Assembly: GCF_026339875.1 (NCBI RefSeq)
Contig: NZ_JAPEPZ010000001.1
Location: forward strand, 6,448,001-6,512,000
Source: Streptomyces sp. NBC_01571
GTDB taxonomy: Bacteria > Actinomycetota > Actinomycetes > Streptomycetales > Streptomycetaceae
DNA length: 64,000 nucleotides
Reading direction: 5' to 3'
The notes under the pieces are model-generated. The model did no database searches. It was not told the DNA's origin and saw only the letters and a program-made list of their open reading frames with translations. This document shows positions 51,008-60,073 of the stretch, in pieces; the stretch's first letter is position 1; every line of letters starts with the position of its first letter. The position numbers were made by a program, and so were the translations under genes.

Positions 51008-51706
51008 GTGAGCCGGATTTCGGTCCGGGGATTCGCAGTGGCTTCGGCCACCGCAGTCACCGCCGTCGGTGCCGTTACCGGTGTTGCCTCGGGCAGCACT
51101 GGACAGCCGTCGAACGACGCCGAGGCAACGGCGAGCGACTCGACCCTCCTCGCGGACATACCTGCGGGCCAGCAGGCCCAGGTGCAGACCGCGTCCCTGA
51201 CGCAGCAGGCCGACGCACAGGCCATCGCCGCGGACGCGAGCGCCAAGAAGGACGCGGAGGAGGCCGCCCGCTTGCAGGCGGCCAAGGACGCGGTCGCCAA
51301 GCAGAAGGCTGCCGAAAAGGCCGAGAAGGACGCCAAGGAGCGCGAGGCCGCGAAGAAGGCGGCCAGCCGCTCCGCGACGCGCGACGCCTCCACCTTCTCG
51401 GTCCAGGCCTCGTACACCACCGCGCAGATCCAGGCGATGGCCTCCTCGATGGTCCCGAGCGGGCAGTTCCAGTGCTTCAGCAACATCGTGGACCACGAGT
51501 CCAGCTGGAACTACCGGGCGGTCAACGCCTCCTCCGGTGCCTACGGTCTCTTCCAGGCCCTGCCCGGCTCCAAGATGTCGTCCGTCGGTTCCGACTGGCA
51601 GACGAACCCGGCCACCCAGATCAAGTGGGGCCTCAACTACATGGACAGCCGCTACGGCAGCCCGTGCGAGGCCTGGTCGTTCTGGCAGGCCAACCACTGG
51701 TACTGA
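51008..51706 (+). CDS. secreted lytic transglycosylase-like protein
   Basis: 232 aa. A signal peptide (RISVRGFAVASATAVTAVGAVTGVASG) is followed by a long Ala/Lys/Glu coiled coil (about 55-130, ADASAKKDAEEAARLQAAKDAVAKQKAAEKAEKDAKE) and a C-terminal SLT/lysozyme-like domain. The latter has CFSNIVDHESSWNYRAVNASSGAYGLFQALPG (catalytic Glu in HESSW) and CEAWSFWQANHWY. It cleaves peptidoglycan glycans. GTG 51008 has AAGGA six bases upstream. ATG 50990 is an alternative. Confidence 0.9.
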   Translation: MSRISVRGFAVASATAVTAVGAVTGVASGSTGQPSNDAEATASDSTLLADIPAGQQAQVQTASLTQQADAQAIAADASAKKDAEEAARLQAAKDAVAKQKAAEKAEKDAKEREAAKKAASRSATRDASTFSVQASYTTAQIQAMASSMVPSGQFQCFSNIVDHESSWNYRAVNASSGAYGLFQALPGSKMSSVGSDWQTNPATQIKWGLNYMDSRYGSPCEAWSFWQANHWY

Positions 51707-51737
51707 GCCCCGCGCCGCACTCCGGCCGCTCAACCTT

Positions 51738-51774
51738 CCGAAGCCCCTCCCCGTCCTAGGGTGAGGGGCTTCGG
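51738..51774 (+). terminator. terminator of the transglycosylase gene
   Basis: CCGAAGCCCCTC (51738-51749) pairs perfectly with GAGGGGCTTCGG (51763-51774). Confidence 0.75.
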
Positions 51775-51842
51775 CCATGTACGGTCGGAGCCGACGACTC
51801 CAGGGGGGAGTGGTGGGCCGGAGCGGGGGAAGAGGACCGATC

Positions 51843-53300
51843 ATGTCGCGAGTGCCAGGGTGGCTCGGCCGGCTCGGTGCCGGACTGACCGAGCTCGGGG
51901 AGCGGTTGGACGAACGCCGCGCCGAGGTGGAGAAGGAGTCCTCGGGCGCGCTCGACGTCGACGTCGACGTCGACGACGTCTTCGTCACCGGAGCCGTACG
52001 GGACGCCGGGGACTCCTCCGGCGCGTACGGGAGGCAGGACGTCGGCGCCGACCGGGACGACCCGGACCGCACGCCGACGTCCGCACCGGACTCCGCCGGC
52101 CCGCCCTCGCCCGCTGCCGTGTCCCAGCACATGGTGCCGATGCAGGCTTCGGCTCCCGTCGCCCAGGTGTACCAAGGAGCGGCGCGCCCCGATCCCTCGA
52201 TGGCCGTGCCGTGGGGCGTCCGGGTCGCGGCCGAGGCAGGCTGGCGGCTGCTCGTCCTCGCGGGCACCCTGTGGGTGCTGATGCGTGTCATCAGCGCCGT
52301 ACAGCTGGTCGTCCTCGCCTTCGTCGCCGCGCTGCTCATCACCGCTCTGCTCCAGCCGACGGTGGCGCGCCTGAAGCGGATCGGGTTCCCGAGAGGGCTC
52401 GCCACCGCGCTGACCGCGATCCTCGGCTTCGTCATCATGGGGCTGGTCGGCTGGTTCGTGGTCTGGCAGGTCCAGGAGAACATCGACAACCTCTCGGGCC
52501 AGATCCAGGACGGCATCGACGAGTTGCGCAAGTGGCTCCTCAACAGCCCGTTCCATGTGACGGACAAACAGATCAACGAGATCGCCAAGAACCTGCGGGA
52601 CGCGATCGGCGCGAACACCGACCAGATCACGTCGGCGGGACTCGAAGGAGTCACGGTCATCGTGGAGGCGCTGACCGGCATCCTCCTCACGATGTTCTCG
52701 ACGCTGTTCCTGCTCTACGACGGCAAGCGGATCTGGGAGTGGACGCTGAAACTGGTGCCGGCGGCGGCGCGGCCCGGGGTGGCGGGAGCGGGGCCGCGAG
52801 CGTGGCGGACCCTGACGGCCTATGTGCGCGGCACGGTGATAGTGGCCCTGATCGACGCCATCTTCATCGGCCTCGGAATCTACTTCCTCGACGTGCCGAT
52901 GGCCGTTCCGCTGGCCGTCTTCATCTTCCTCTTCGCGTTCATTCCGCTCGTCGGCGCGGTGGTGTCCGGGGCGCTGGCGGTCGTGGTCGCGGTGGTGACG
53001 CAAGGGGTGTTCACCGCGCTGATGACGCTCCTCGTGGTGCTCGCCGTGCAGCAGATCGAGGGCCACATCCTGCAGCCGTTCATTCTCGGGCGGGCGGTAC
53101 GGGTGCATCCGCTGGCGGTGGTGCTGTCCGTCGCCGCGGGTGGGCTGGTCGCGGGGATCGGGGGAGCCGTGGTGGCGGTGCCGCTGGTGGCGGTCACCAA
53201 CACGGTGGTCGGGTATCTGCGGTCGTATGCGCGGGAGCCGGGGCAGCGGCATGCGCCGGAGCCGCGCGGGGCGACGGCGTCGGAGACCCCACCGGTCTGA
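51843..53300 (+). CDS. AI-2E family transporter
   Basis: 485 aa. Residues 1-115 are hydrophilic with an Asp-Val repeat (LDVDVDVDDV); then about eight membrane helices of the AI-2E/PerM family. Family blocks: RIGFPRGLATALTAILGFV, and FIPLVGAVVSGALAVVVA, VQQIEGHILQPFILGRAVRVHPL. These export small molecules or ions; the AI-2 name is historical. ATG 51843 follows AGAGGA. Confidence 0.9.
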   Translation: MSRVPGWLGRLGAGLTELGERLDERRAEVEKESSGALDVDVDVDDVFVTGAVRDAGDSSGAYGRQDVGADRDDPDRTPTSAPDSAGPPSPAAVSQHMVPMQASAPVAQVYQGAARPDPSMAVPWGVRVAAEAGWRLLVLAGTLWVLMRVISAVQLVVLAFVAALLITALLQPTVARLKRIGFPRGLATALTAILGFVIMGLVGWFVVWQVQENIDNLSGQIQDGIDELRKWLLNSPFHVTDKQINEIAKNLRDAIGANTDQITSAGLEGVTVIVEALTGILLTMFSTLFLLYDGKRIWEWTLKLVPAAARPGVAGAGPRAWRTLTAYVRGTVIVALIDAIFIGLGIYFLDVPMAVPLAVFIFLFAFIPLVGAVVSGALAVVVAVVTQGVFTALMTLLVVLAVQQIEGHILQPFILGRAVRVHPLAVVLSVAAGGLVAGIGGAVVAVPLVAVTNTVVGYLRSYAREPGQRHAPEPRGATASETPPV

Positions 53301-53377
53301 CCCCGACCCGGGTTCTCTCGCCCCCGCCGCCCCTGCCCGACCCATCCCTGGGTGCTCCGCCCCCGGACCCCCGCCAA

Positions 53378-53517
53378 GGGGCTGCGCCCCCTGGACTCCT
53401 GCTTCGCCCGAAGGGCTCGTCCTCAAGCGCCGGACGGGCTGAAGTACCCAGCCCGTCCGGCGCTTGAGGACGAGGCCGTTCAGGCCGAAGAGGGGGTCCA
53501 GGGGGCGCAGCCCCCAG
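53378..53517. repeat. nested inverted-repeat element
   Basis: Outer arms GGGGCTGCGCCCCCTGGA (53378-53395) and 53497-53514 are exact complements over 18 bases. Inner 26-base arms (53416-53441 and 53449-53474) are also exact. The right half (53448-53517) is about 90 percent identical to the reverse complement of 59567-59636. It is a mobile-looking intergenic repeat; it also ends the AI-2E transporter gene. Confidence 0.7.
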
Positions 53518-53555
53518 TACGGATGGTGCGGCGGGGGCGAAGGACAAATGCGGAA

Positions 53556-53586
53556 GGCCCCGCTCACCGACGTGGTGAACGGGGCC
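53556..53586 (-). terminator. terminator of ahpCD
   Basis: GGCCCCGCTCACC (53556-53568) pairs with GGTGAACGGGGCC (53574-53586), one mismatch, just past the ahpD stop. Confidence 0.65.
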
Positions 53587-53597
53587 TCCCGGAGGGG

Positions 53598-54131
53598 CTA
53601 CTGCGCGAGGACGGCCTCGGCGTCCAGCGTCGTCCCGACCGCCTGAATCACCGCAGCGATCTTGAACGCCTCCTGGATCGTCTCCCGGCCGACGCCCGCC
53701 TTGCGGAGCACCTGCTCGTGCGAGTCGAGACACTGCCCGCACCCGTTGACCGCGGAGACGGCCAGCGACCACAGTTCGAAGTCGACCTTCTCGACACCGG
53801 GATTGCCGATGACGTTCATCCGCAGCCCGGCCCGCAGGGTGCCGTACTCGGGGTCCGACAGCAGATGCCGCGTGCGGTAGAAGACGTTGTTCATCGCCAT
53901 GACCGCGGCGGCGGACTTCGCGGCCGTGTACGCCTCCGGCGACAGGTTCGCCTTCGCCTCCGGCTCCAGCTCACGCAGCACCCGCGGTGACCGGGACGCG
54001 ATCGCGCACGCCAGCACCGTCCCCCACAGTTGCTGCTGCGGAAGTTCGGAGTTGCCGATGACCGAACCCAGGTTGAGGCGCAGGTCCTTCGCGTAGTCCG
54101 GTACGGCGGACTTCAGTTCATCGAGGGCCAT
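53598..54131 (-). CDS. ahpD: alkylhydroperoxidase AhpD
   Basis: 177 aa, all-helical AhpD/CMD fold. Redox motif is C131GQC134 with His138 (CGQCLDSH), as in mycobacterial AhpD. It recharges AhpC, using lipoamide via Lpd/SucB. It starts 6 bases after ahpC ends, so they share a transcript. Confidence 0.97.
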   Translation of the reverse strand: MALDELKSAVPDYAKDLRLNLGSVIGNSELPQQQLWGTVLACAIASRSPRVLRELEPEAKANLSPEAYTAAKSAAAVMAMNNVFYRTRHLLSDPEYGTLRAGLRMNVIGNPGVEKVDFELWSLAVSAVNGCGQCLDSHEQVLRKAGVGRETIQEAFKIAAVIQAVGTTLDAEAVLAQ

Positions 54132-54137
54132 GGAGGG

Positions 54138-54692
54138 TCACTCACCCGCCAGGAGCGCCACCGGGTCGAGGGTGTTCTCGCCCTTGGTCCAGTTGCACGG
54201 GCACAGCTCGTCCGTCTGGAGGGCGTCCAGGACCCGCAGGACCTCCTTGGGGTTACGGCCTACGGAGCCGGCGGTCACCATGGAGAACTGGATCTCGTTG
54301 TTCTGGTCGACGATGAACACGGCACGCTTGGCGAAGCCGTCCTCACCCTCGATGCCGAGGTCCCGCATGAGCTCGTGCTTCGAGTCGGCCATCATCGGGA
54401 AGGGCAGGTCCCGCAGGTCGTCGTGGTCCTTGCGCCAGGCGTGGTGCACGAACTCGGAGTCGCCGGAGAAGCCGAGCACCTGGGCGTCGCGGTCGGCGAA
54501 CTCGTCGTTCAGCTTGCCGAAGGCGGCGATCTCGGTCGGGCACACGAAGGTGAAGTCCTTGGGCCACGCGAAGATGACCTTCCACTGACCCTCGTAGGTC
54601 TTGTGGTCGATCTGCCGGAACTCCTCACCCTTCTCCAGCGAGACGCAGGCGGTCAGATCGAACTGGGGGAACTTGTCACCAACAGTGAGCAC
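54138..54692 (-). CDS. ahpC: peroxiredoxin AhpC
   Basis: 184 aa typical 2-Cys peroxiredoxin, PrxR/AhpC group. Peroxidatic Cys51 is in FTFVCPTE; the C-terminal DELCPCNW carries two candidate resolving cysteines (164 and 166). It reduces peroxides and peroxynitrite and is recharged by AhpD. Divergent from oxyR; a LysR-type dyad lies just beyond the -35 of this gene. Confidence 0.97.
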   Translation of the reverse strand: MLTVGDKFPQFDLTACVSLEKGEEFRQIDHKTYEGQWKVIFAWPKDFTFVCPTEIAAFGKLNDEFADRDAQVLGFSGDSEFVHHAWRKDHDDLRDLPFPMMADSKHELMRDLGIEGEDGFAKRAVFIVDQNNEIQFSMVTAGSVGRNPKEVLRVLDALQTDELCPCNWTKGENTLDPVALLAGE

Positions 54693-54774
54693 GCGCTCTC
54701 CTTGCAGCGAGGGAACGCCCCTTTTGAGGACTATTCCCTTGGGTCGGACGATGCCGATCGTGGCACAAGCTGCA

Positions 54775-54820
54775 TTGATTAGTGAAATTGGTACACTCTG
54801 TCACGTTGATCGGATGCAAC
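54775..54820. promoter_or_regulatory. ahpC promoter and OxyR-type dyad
   Basis: For ahpC (minus strand) GTGACA (54804-54799) and TAATCA (54780-54775) are 18 bases apart. Immediately upstream, GTTG-N8-CAAC (54805-54820) is a LysR-type dyad placed for OxyR activation. OxyR control of ahpC is established in Streptomyces; this exact site is inferred. Confidence 0.5.
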
Positions 54821-54851
54821 TATCAGTGACGATGAGTGAGAGGTGGCCGCC

Positions 54852-55847
54852 ATGGTGAGCCCTGTCGGCGGCCGAGCGAGCGTCAAAGGCACCGGAGTTC
54901 CCAAGGGGAACGGCCGCCGCCAGCCCACCCTCGCCCAACTGCGCGCCTTCGCCGCCGTGGCCGAACACCTGCACTTCCGGGACGCCGCCGCCGCGATCGG
55001 CATGAGCCAGCCCGCACTGTCGGGCTCGGTCTCCGCCCTGGAGGAGACGCTCGGGGTGACCCTGCTGGAGCGTACGACCCGCAAGGTGCTGCTCTCTCCC
55101 GCGGGCGAGCGTCTCGCCGTACGCGCCAAGGCCGTTCTGGACGAGGTCGGCGCGCTCATGGAAGAGGCCGAGGCCGTCCGGGCGCCCTTCACGGGGGCCC
55201 TGCGACTGGGCGTCATCCCGACCGTCGCGCCCTACCTCCTGCCCACGGTCCTCGGGCTGATCCACGACCGCTACCCGGACCTCGACCTCCAGGTCCACGA
55301 GGAACAGACGGCCAACCTGCTGGAGGGGCTGGCGGTCGGGCGGCTCGATCTGCTGCTCCTCGCCGTGCCGCTCGGCATGCCCGGGGTCGTCGAACTCCCG
55401 CTTTTCGACGAGGACTTCGTGCTCGTGACGCCGCTGGACCACGAGTTGGGCGGGCGCCAGGGGATCGCGCGCGACGCCCTGCGCGAGCTCAACCTGCTGC
55501 TGCTCGACGAGGGGCACTGCCTGCGGGACCAGGCCCTCGACATCTGCCGGGAGGCGGGGCGCGCGGACGCCCCCGTCACCACCACCGCCGCGGGGCTGTC
55601 CACCCTGGTCCAGCTCGTCGCCGGCGGGCTCGGGGTGACCCTGCTGCCGCGAACGGCCGTCAGGGTCGAGACGACCCGCAGCGACCAGCTCCTCACCGGG
55701 TACTTCGCGGACCCGGCGCCGACCCGGCGGATCGCGCTGGTGATGCGCGCGGGGGCGGCGCGGGGGGCGGAGTACGAGGAACTGGCCGCGGCCCTGCGCG
55801 AGGCGCTGCGACCGCTGCCGGTAAGGGTGTTGGGCCAGGACGCCTGA
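54852..55847 (+). CDS. oxyR: LysR-type peroxide sensor OxyR
   Basis: 331 aa. The N-terminal winged HTH (FRDAAAAIGMSQPALSGSVSALEETLGVTLLERT) is followed by a LysR effector domain with the OxyR cysteines C223 and C232 in EGHCLRDQALDIC. H2O2 oxidation forms a disulfide and activates ahpCD. ATG 54852 is 8 bases after GAGAGG; GTG 54843 would leave no ribosome site. Confidence 0.95.
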   Translation: MVSPVGGRASVKGTGVPKGNGRRQPTLAQLRAFAAVAEHLHFRDAAAAIGMSQPALSGSVSALEETLGVTLLERTTRKVLLSPAGERLAVRAKAVLDEVGALMEEAEAVRAPFTGALRLGVIPTVAPYLLPTVLGLIHDRYPDLDLQVHEEQTANLLEGLAVGRLDLLLLAVPLGMPGVVELPLFDEDFVLVTPLDHELGGRQGIARDALRELNLLLLDEGHCLRDQALDICREAGRADAPVTTTAAGLSTLVQLVAGGLGVTLLPRTAVRVETTRSDQLLTGYFADPAPTRRIALVMRAGAARGAEYEELAAALREALRPLPVRVLGQDA

Positions 55848-55852
55848 ACGCC

Positions 55853-55889
55853 GTGACGGTCCCCGCCCGGACCGGGCGGGGACCGTCAC
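55853..55889. terminator. bidirectional terminator
   Basis: A perfect 17-bp stem (GTGACGGTCCCCGCCCG 55853-55869 with 55873-55889) and a GAC loop lie between oxyR and the convergent permease. Confidence 0.8.
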
Positions 55890-55895
55890 GTACGG

Positions 55896-58232
55896 CTATT
55901 CCGTTCGGAGGCCGTCCGGTCTCATCAGGCGCAGCAGCGGTGGCAGGCTGAGTGCGGTCACCAGCAGGACGACTCCCGCACCGATGCCGGTCATCGACAG
56001 CAGGCTCGACCAGTCCACGTGCACCGAGACGCTCGTCATCTTCTGCAGGACCACGCCCAGGGTCAGGCCGACCACCGACGCGAGGACGAGACCCAGCGCG
56101 ATGGGGATCGCGGTCTGCCACAGCACCGACAGGCTCAGCGTGCGGCGCCGGGTGCCGAAGGCGACCAGGACGGAGAGCAGTTTCTTGCGCTCGCGCAGCT
56201 GTTCCAGCTGGGAGATCAGCAGGCTCGCGCCGATCAGGAACAGGACGCACGTGGCGCCGACGGACAGGCCGGTGCGGATGGACGTGTAGCGGTTGTCCTG
56301 CTCGGTCGACGCCCATGTCCAGGCGTGGGCCAGCGGGCTGAGCTTCGCCGTGGAGTTGCGAACGAGGTCGTAGACGTCCGGCGCCGACTGGTCGATCTGC
56401 AGGTAGACGTTGCCCTCGACCGCCTCCGCGCCCCGCGAGGGCAGGGCGCTCGGAGTGAACAGGATGCCGCCGGTCAGACCGTTCGTCGCGTCCGCGCGGA
56501 CCCCGGCTTCCTTGATGTCCCGTGGCACGGTCCAGGCGACCTGCCTGCCGACGAAGCCCTGTTCGTAGGAGGGGTCGAGGTAGAGAGTCCGGCCGGGTTC
56601 GCCGAGCTTCAGCGCGTCCGGGTCGGCGTCGGCGCCCTTGATCAGGAAGACGTCGCCGTCGCGGCACGTCGGCAGCGTGGCCACCTCGCGCAGCGACGCG
56701 CAGTTGCCGACGGTCATGGACGTGGTCGTGCCCGGATCCCGCTTCTTGTCACCCAGCGAACCGGAACCGATCGCGGCGACCTTCCGTACGCCCGCGGTCC
56801 GGGCGTACTGCTCGCGGGCCCGGTCGAGCGGGACGTCGTACGGCAGACGGACCTGCATCTGAGCCCGTTGGACGTCGTTCGTCGAATTCTTGGTGTAGTC
56901 GCCCTCGACCCCGGCGAACAGCATTTGCAGGGCGATGGCGCCGGCCACCGCGACCGCGATGCCGTTGACCATGCGGGCCGCCGTACCGGTACTCAACTGG
57001 AGCCTGCGGATCGCGAGTTGCCAGGACACCGAGCCGGAGCCGAGCCGGGTGACCACCGCTTCGACGATCCAGGGCAGCAACGCCGTGACGCCGATCAGGA
57101 GCAGCAGGACGCCGCCGATCACCAGGTACTGGTTGAAGTTCCCGTTGCTGTCGCCCTTGCCGATCATCGGGTAGAGCATCGCGAGTCCGGCGACCGGCAA
57201 CAGCAGCCGCCACCACAGCCGGCGCCGTGCGGGCTTGGCCGCACGCACCACGCCGAGCGGCTCGATGACGACCCCGCGCAGCGCGAGCAGGGTGACGAGC
57301 ACCGCGGCCGCGGGCACCGCGACAGCGACCAGGGCGGCCAGCGCGGGCGTGGGGTTCAGATAGCTCGGGAACACGCTCTTGCCGAAGATCTCCACGGATC
57401 CTGCCAGCTGACGGGCCAGCAGGAAGAAGACCGTGCCGAAGGCGAGCCCGAGGACGGCGCCCGCGAGGGCCTCGCCCGCGGCGATCCGCCGGGTCATCCG
57501 GCTGTCGGACCCGACGAGGCGCAGTGCCGCGAGCCGCCGGTCGCGCCGCTCGCCGCCGAAGCGTACGGCCGCGGCGATGAAGACACCGACCGGGAGCAGC
57601 AGCACCACGAAGACGACGATGATCAGCAGGACGAGTATCGGGTCGAGGCGGTCGGGCGGCCCGAGGGGCTGCCCGAAGTGCTCGATACGGGTCACCCGGG
57701 TACCGTCGATCCTCGGGGCGAGGTCGTCGGCGCCGGCGTAGAAGGTGAGTTCGTTCGCGCCGACGAGACCGGACTCCCCGATGGTTCCGATGGTGCGGTA
57801 CGGCAACCGCTCGCGCAGCAGTTTCCCGTCGCCGGACTTCAGCAGGTCCGCCAGTGCGGGGGACACCACCATCTCGCCCGGTGCCGGGTTCTTCTTCACC
57901 CCCGGCGGCAAGGGCGCCCGGGACCCCTCGGGCTGCACCTCGCGGCCGCGGATGTCCTTGTCGCGATAGGTGTCGTCGACGGCCGCGACGAGCAGGGTCC
58001 GGTCGGACGCCTTGGGGATGCCCACATCGGTGAACGTGATGTCCGTACGGGCCTTCTCGCGGTCGCTGCGTGCCTGGAGCGCACTCGGTATCGCCGTGGT
58101 GAGCAACAGCAGGGCCACGCCGAGCCCGACCCCGATGGCCGTGAGGACCGCGCGCGTCCAGCCCTCACGCCCACCGGTGAAGGCGAACCTGGCGCCCATG
58201 GCGAGGTCCCTGGACCACTGGCGCACGTTCAT
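55896..58232 (-). CDS. FtsX-like ABC transporter permease
   Basis: 778 aa with two FtsX/MacB repeats. Membrane segments: 1 near the N-terminus, groups near 215-330, 345-430, and three at the C-terminus (665-770); large extracytoplasmic domains between. It pairs with the adjacent ATPase, overlapping it by ATGA. Such pairs export lipids, peptides or act as signalling devices. With a PadR repressor first, drug or antimicrobial-peptide efflux is the usual idea; the substrate is unknown. Confidence 0.9.
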   Translation of the reverse strand: MNVRQWSRDLAMGARFAFTGGREGWTRAVLTAIGVGLGVALLLLTTAIPSALQARSDREKARTDITFTDVGIPKASDRTLLVAAVDDTYRDKDIRGREVQPEGSRAPLPPGVKKNPAPGEMVVSPALADLLKSGDGKLLRERLPYRTIGTIGESGLVGANELTFYAGADDLAPRIDGTRVTRIEHFGQPLGPPDRLDPILVLLIIVVFVVLLLPVGVFIAAAVRFGGERRDRRLAALRLVGSDSRMTRRIAAGEALAGAVLGLAFGTVFFLLARQLAGSVEIFGKSVFPSYLNPTPALAALVAVAVPAAAVLVTLLALRGVVIEPLGVVRAAKPARRRLWWRLLLPVAGLAMLYPMIGKGDSNGNFNQYLVIGGVLLLLIGVTALLPWIVEAVVTRLGSGSVSWQLAIRRLQLSTGTAARMVNGIAVAVAGAIALQMLFAGVEGDYTKNSTNDVQRAQMQVRLPYDVPLDRAREQYARTAGVRKVAAIGSGSLGDKKRDPGTTTSMTVGNCASLREVATLPTCRDGDVFLIKGADADPDALKLGEPGRTLYLDPSYEQGFVGRQVAWTVPRDIKEAGVRADATNGLTGGILFTPSALPSRGAEAVEGNVYLQIDQSAPDVYDLVRNSTAKLSPLAHAWTWASTEQDNRYTSIRTGLSVGATCVLFLIGASLLISQLEQLRERKKLLSVLVAFGTRRRTLSLSVLWQTAIPIALGLVLASVVGLTLGVVLQKMTSVSVHVDWSSLLSMTGIGAGVVLLVTALSLPPLLRLMRPDGLRTE

Positions 58233-58918
58233 ACGACGCGCTCCATGTCACGGGACTTGCCGTCGCGTACGACGATCTCGCGGTCCGAGTAGGCGGCCAC
58301 CCGCGCTTCGTGCGTGACGAGGACGACGGCGGCGTTGGTGGACCGGGCGGCCTCGGTGAGCAGTTCCATCACGCGCTCGCCGTTGAGCGAGTCGAGCGCG
58401 CCGGTCGGTTCGTCGGCGAACAGCACGCGCGGGCCGGTGACCAGGGAGCGGGCCACGGCCACGCGCTGGCCCTGGCCGCCGGAGACCTCGCCGGGGCGCT
58501 TGGCCCCGAGGTCGTCGACCTCCAGGCGTTCCATCCAGGTCAGGGCGGTGCGCTCGGCCTCCTTGCGGCCGGTGCCGTTGAGGCGCAGCGGCAGGGCGAC
58601 GTTCTCGACGCAGGTCAGTTCGGGTACGAGCTGGCCGAACTGGAAGACGAAGCCGAACTCGCTGCGGCGCAGGGCGCTGCGCTGCGCGTCGTTCATGGTG
58701 GCCATCTCGCGTCCGGCGTACATGATCGAGCCGGAGTCGGGCGGCACGATGCCGGCGAGGCAGTGCAGCAGGGTGGACTTGCCGGAGCCGGAGGGGCCCA
58801 TCACGGCGACGACCTCGCCGGGGTGGATGGAGAACTCGGCGCCGTCCAGGGCGGTGGTGGGGCCGTAGCTCTTACGGAGTTCCGACGCGGTCAGCAGGGA
58901 GCCGGAGGGAGCGTTCAT
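58229..58918 (-). CDS. ABC transporter ATP-binding protein
   Basis: 229 aa, LolD/MacB-type ATPase. Walker A is GPSGSGKST, the Q-loop VFQFGQLVPEL, signature SGGQGQRVAVA, Walker B VLFADEPTGALD. ATG 58918 overlaps the padR stop and the end overlaps the permease start (both ATGA), a tightly coupled operon. Confidence 0.95.
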   Translation of the reverse strand: MNAPSGSLLTASELRKSYGPTTALDGAEFSIHPGEVVAVMGPSGSGKSTLLHCLAGIVPPDSGSIMYAGREMATMNDAQRSALRRSEFGFVFQFGQLVPELTCVENVALPLRLNGTGRKEAERTALTWMERLEVDDLGAKRPGEVSGGQGQRVAVARSLVTGPRVLFADEPTGALDSLNGERVMELLTEAARSTNAAVVLVTHEARVAAYSDREIVVRDGKSRDMERVV

Positions 58919-59442
58919 CGGGTCGTCACCGCCTCGCGGAGTTTGTCGAGGCGGGCGGCGGTGAGTTCCAGCCACCGCAGGTCGGCCTCGAGGTGGAAGA
59001 GTGCGTGGTCGCAGATCAGCTGGTCGGCGAGGTCGCCCCGGCGCTTGCGGTCGGTCAGGATGCGCATCATGCGCAGGTGTTCCGAGCGCTGGGTGTCGAG
59101 GATGTCGGCCGCGTCGCGACCGGTGAGGAGGGCGAGGACGATCTTGGTGTAGAGGGTCGACTGGAGGTACGGCTCGGGCTTCTCGGGCGTGGCCAGCCAC
59201 TGCTGTACGTCGGTGATGCCGGCGTCGGTGATCGCGTACCGCTTGCGTTCGGGTCCGCCGCCCGCCTCGATCCCGTCGACCTCCACGAGGCCGTTCTTCA
59301 GCAGTCGCGACATCGTCGAGTAGACCTGGCCGTAGTGCAGCGGCCGGTCGTGACCGAACTTCTCGTCGAAGGCCCGCTTGAGGTCGTAACCGTGGCGGGG
59401 TCCGGACTCCAGGAGTCCCAGGAGGGTGTGACCGATGGACAT
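58915..59442 (-). CDS. PadR-family regulator
   Basis: 175 aa. The PadR winged HTH is IGHTLLGLLESGPRHGYDLKRAFDEKFG... GQVYSTMSRLLKNGLVE, followed by a dimerisation helix domain. It likely represses its own ABC operon and is released by the exported drug or lipid. ATG 59442 gives the family start MSIGHTLL. The dyad GTATAC-N7-GTATAC just upstream is a fitting operator. Confidence 0.93.
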   Translation of the reverse strand: MSIGHTLLGLLESGPRHGYDLKRAFDEKFGHDRPLHYGQVYSTMSRLLKNGLVEVDGIEAGGGPERKRYAITDAGITDVQQWLATPEKPEPYLQSTLYTKIVLALLTGRDAADILDTQRSEHLRMMRILTDRKRRGDLADQLICDHALFHLEADLRWLELTAARLDKLREAVTTR

Positions 59443-59463
59443 GCGGAGCACTCTACACACGGG

Positions 59464-59482
59464 GTATACACAGTGCGTATAC
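59464..59482. promoter_or_regulatory. PadR operator candidate
   Basis: GTATAC (59464-59469) and GTATAC (59477-59482), each self-complementary, flank a 7-base spacer 22-40 bases before the padR start. PadR proteins bind such AT-containing dyads near their own promoter. Confidence 0.5.
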
Positions 59483-59566
59483 ATGCTGCGCATAGGTCAT
59501 GGCAGGGAGCGATGGTGTCCAGGTCAGCGGCCATTGTCACGGTTCTGTCACCGGGGCCGCCCGTCC

Positions 59567-59636
59567 CTGGGGGCTGCCGCCCCCAGACCCCCGCTTCGGC
59601 CTGAACGGCCTCGTCCTCAAACGCCGGACGGGCTGG
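59567..59636 (-). repeat. second copy of the nested-repeat right half
   Basis: About 90 percent identical (reverse complement) to 53448-53517; it includes the CTGGGGGC/GCCCCCAG hairpin and GGCC-TGAAC-GGCC core. Confidence 0.7.
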
Positions 59637-59719
59637 TGACGCGGGCCCGCGCCGGAGGGTTCCGGGCGGGCTGGTGATGCGGGCCCGGACTGAAAGTGGC
59701 GGCGCGGCCGAATGCTTTT

Positions 59720-59746
59720 AGGGGCGCGGGAACTGCGCGACCAGCC
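59720..59746. repeat. short interspersed repeat, copy 2
   Basis: 27 bases beginning AGGGGCGCGGGAACTGCG, one G shorter than the copy at 20829-20856. TTTT precedes it. Confidence 0.6.
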
Positions 59747-59821
59747 CCCGTCCACCCGCGCCCGAGGAACCCACCTCCCGGGGCCGCGGGGCGAAGCCCC
59801 GACGGGCGGGCCGGGAAGTGG

Positions 59822-60073
59822 CTACGGGTCCGGCTGGTCGGGGGCGGGCGGCCGCCCCCGCCGCGGGATCGGCCCCGTACCCCCCGGCAGCCGCCCCGCC
59901 TCGGACAACGCCCTGCGCAGCAGGAACTCGATCTGCGCGTTGGCGGAACGCAACTCGTCACCCGCCCAGCGGGCCAGCGCTTCGTACACGAGCGGATCCA
60001 GCCGCAACAGCACCTGCTTGCGCTGCTGCGGCGGCCGCCGCTGCGCCCCCGCCGCCCCGGATTGCTCCGTCAC
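59822..60073 (-). CDS. ribbon-helix-helix-like small protein
   Basis: 83 aa. Residues 15-55 (QRKQVLLRLDPLVYEALARWAGDELRSANAQIEFLLRRAL) fit an Arc/CopG ribbon-helix-helix; the ends are Pro/Arg-rich. It may bind DNA or dimerise with the SPFH partner. Start ATG 60073 overlaps the SPFH stop (ATGA). Confidence 0.75.
   Translation of the reverse strand: MTEQSGAAGAQRRPPQQRKQVLLRLDPLVYEALARWAGDELRSANAQIEFLLRRALSEAGRLPGGTGPIPRRGRPPAPDQPDP

Larger units (their letters stand above)
59443..59821. other. intergenic region with two repeat types
   Basis: 379 bases. It contains the PadR operator, repeat copy 59567-59636 (matching 53448-53517), and the short repeat copy 59720-59746. The rest is GC-rich with no gene seen. 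It separates the padR operon from the SPFH pair. Confidence 0.5.
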
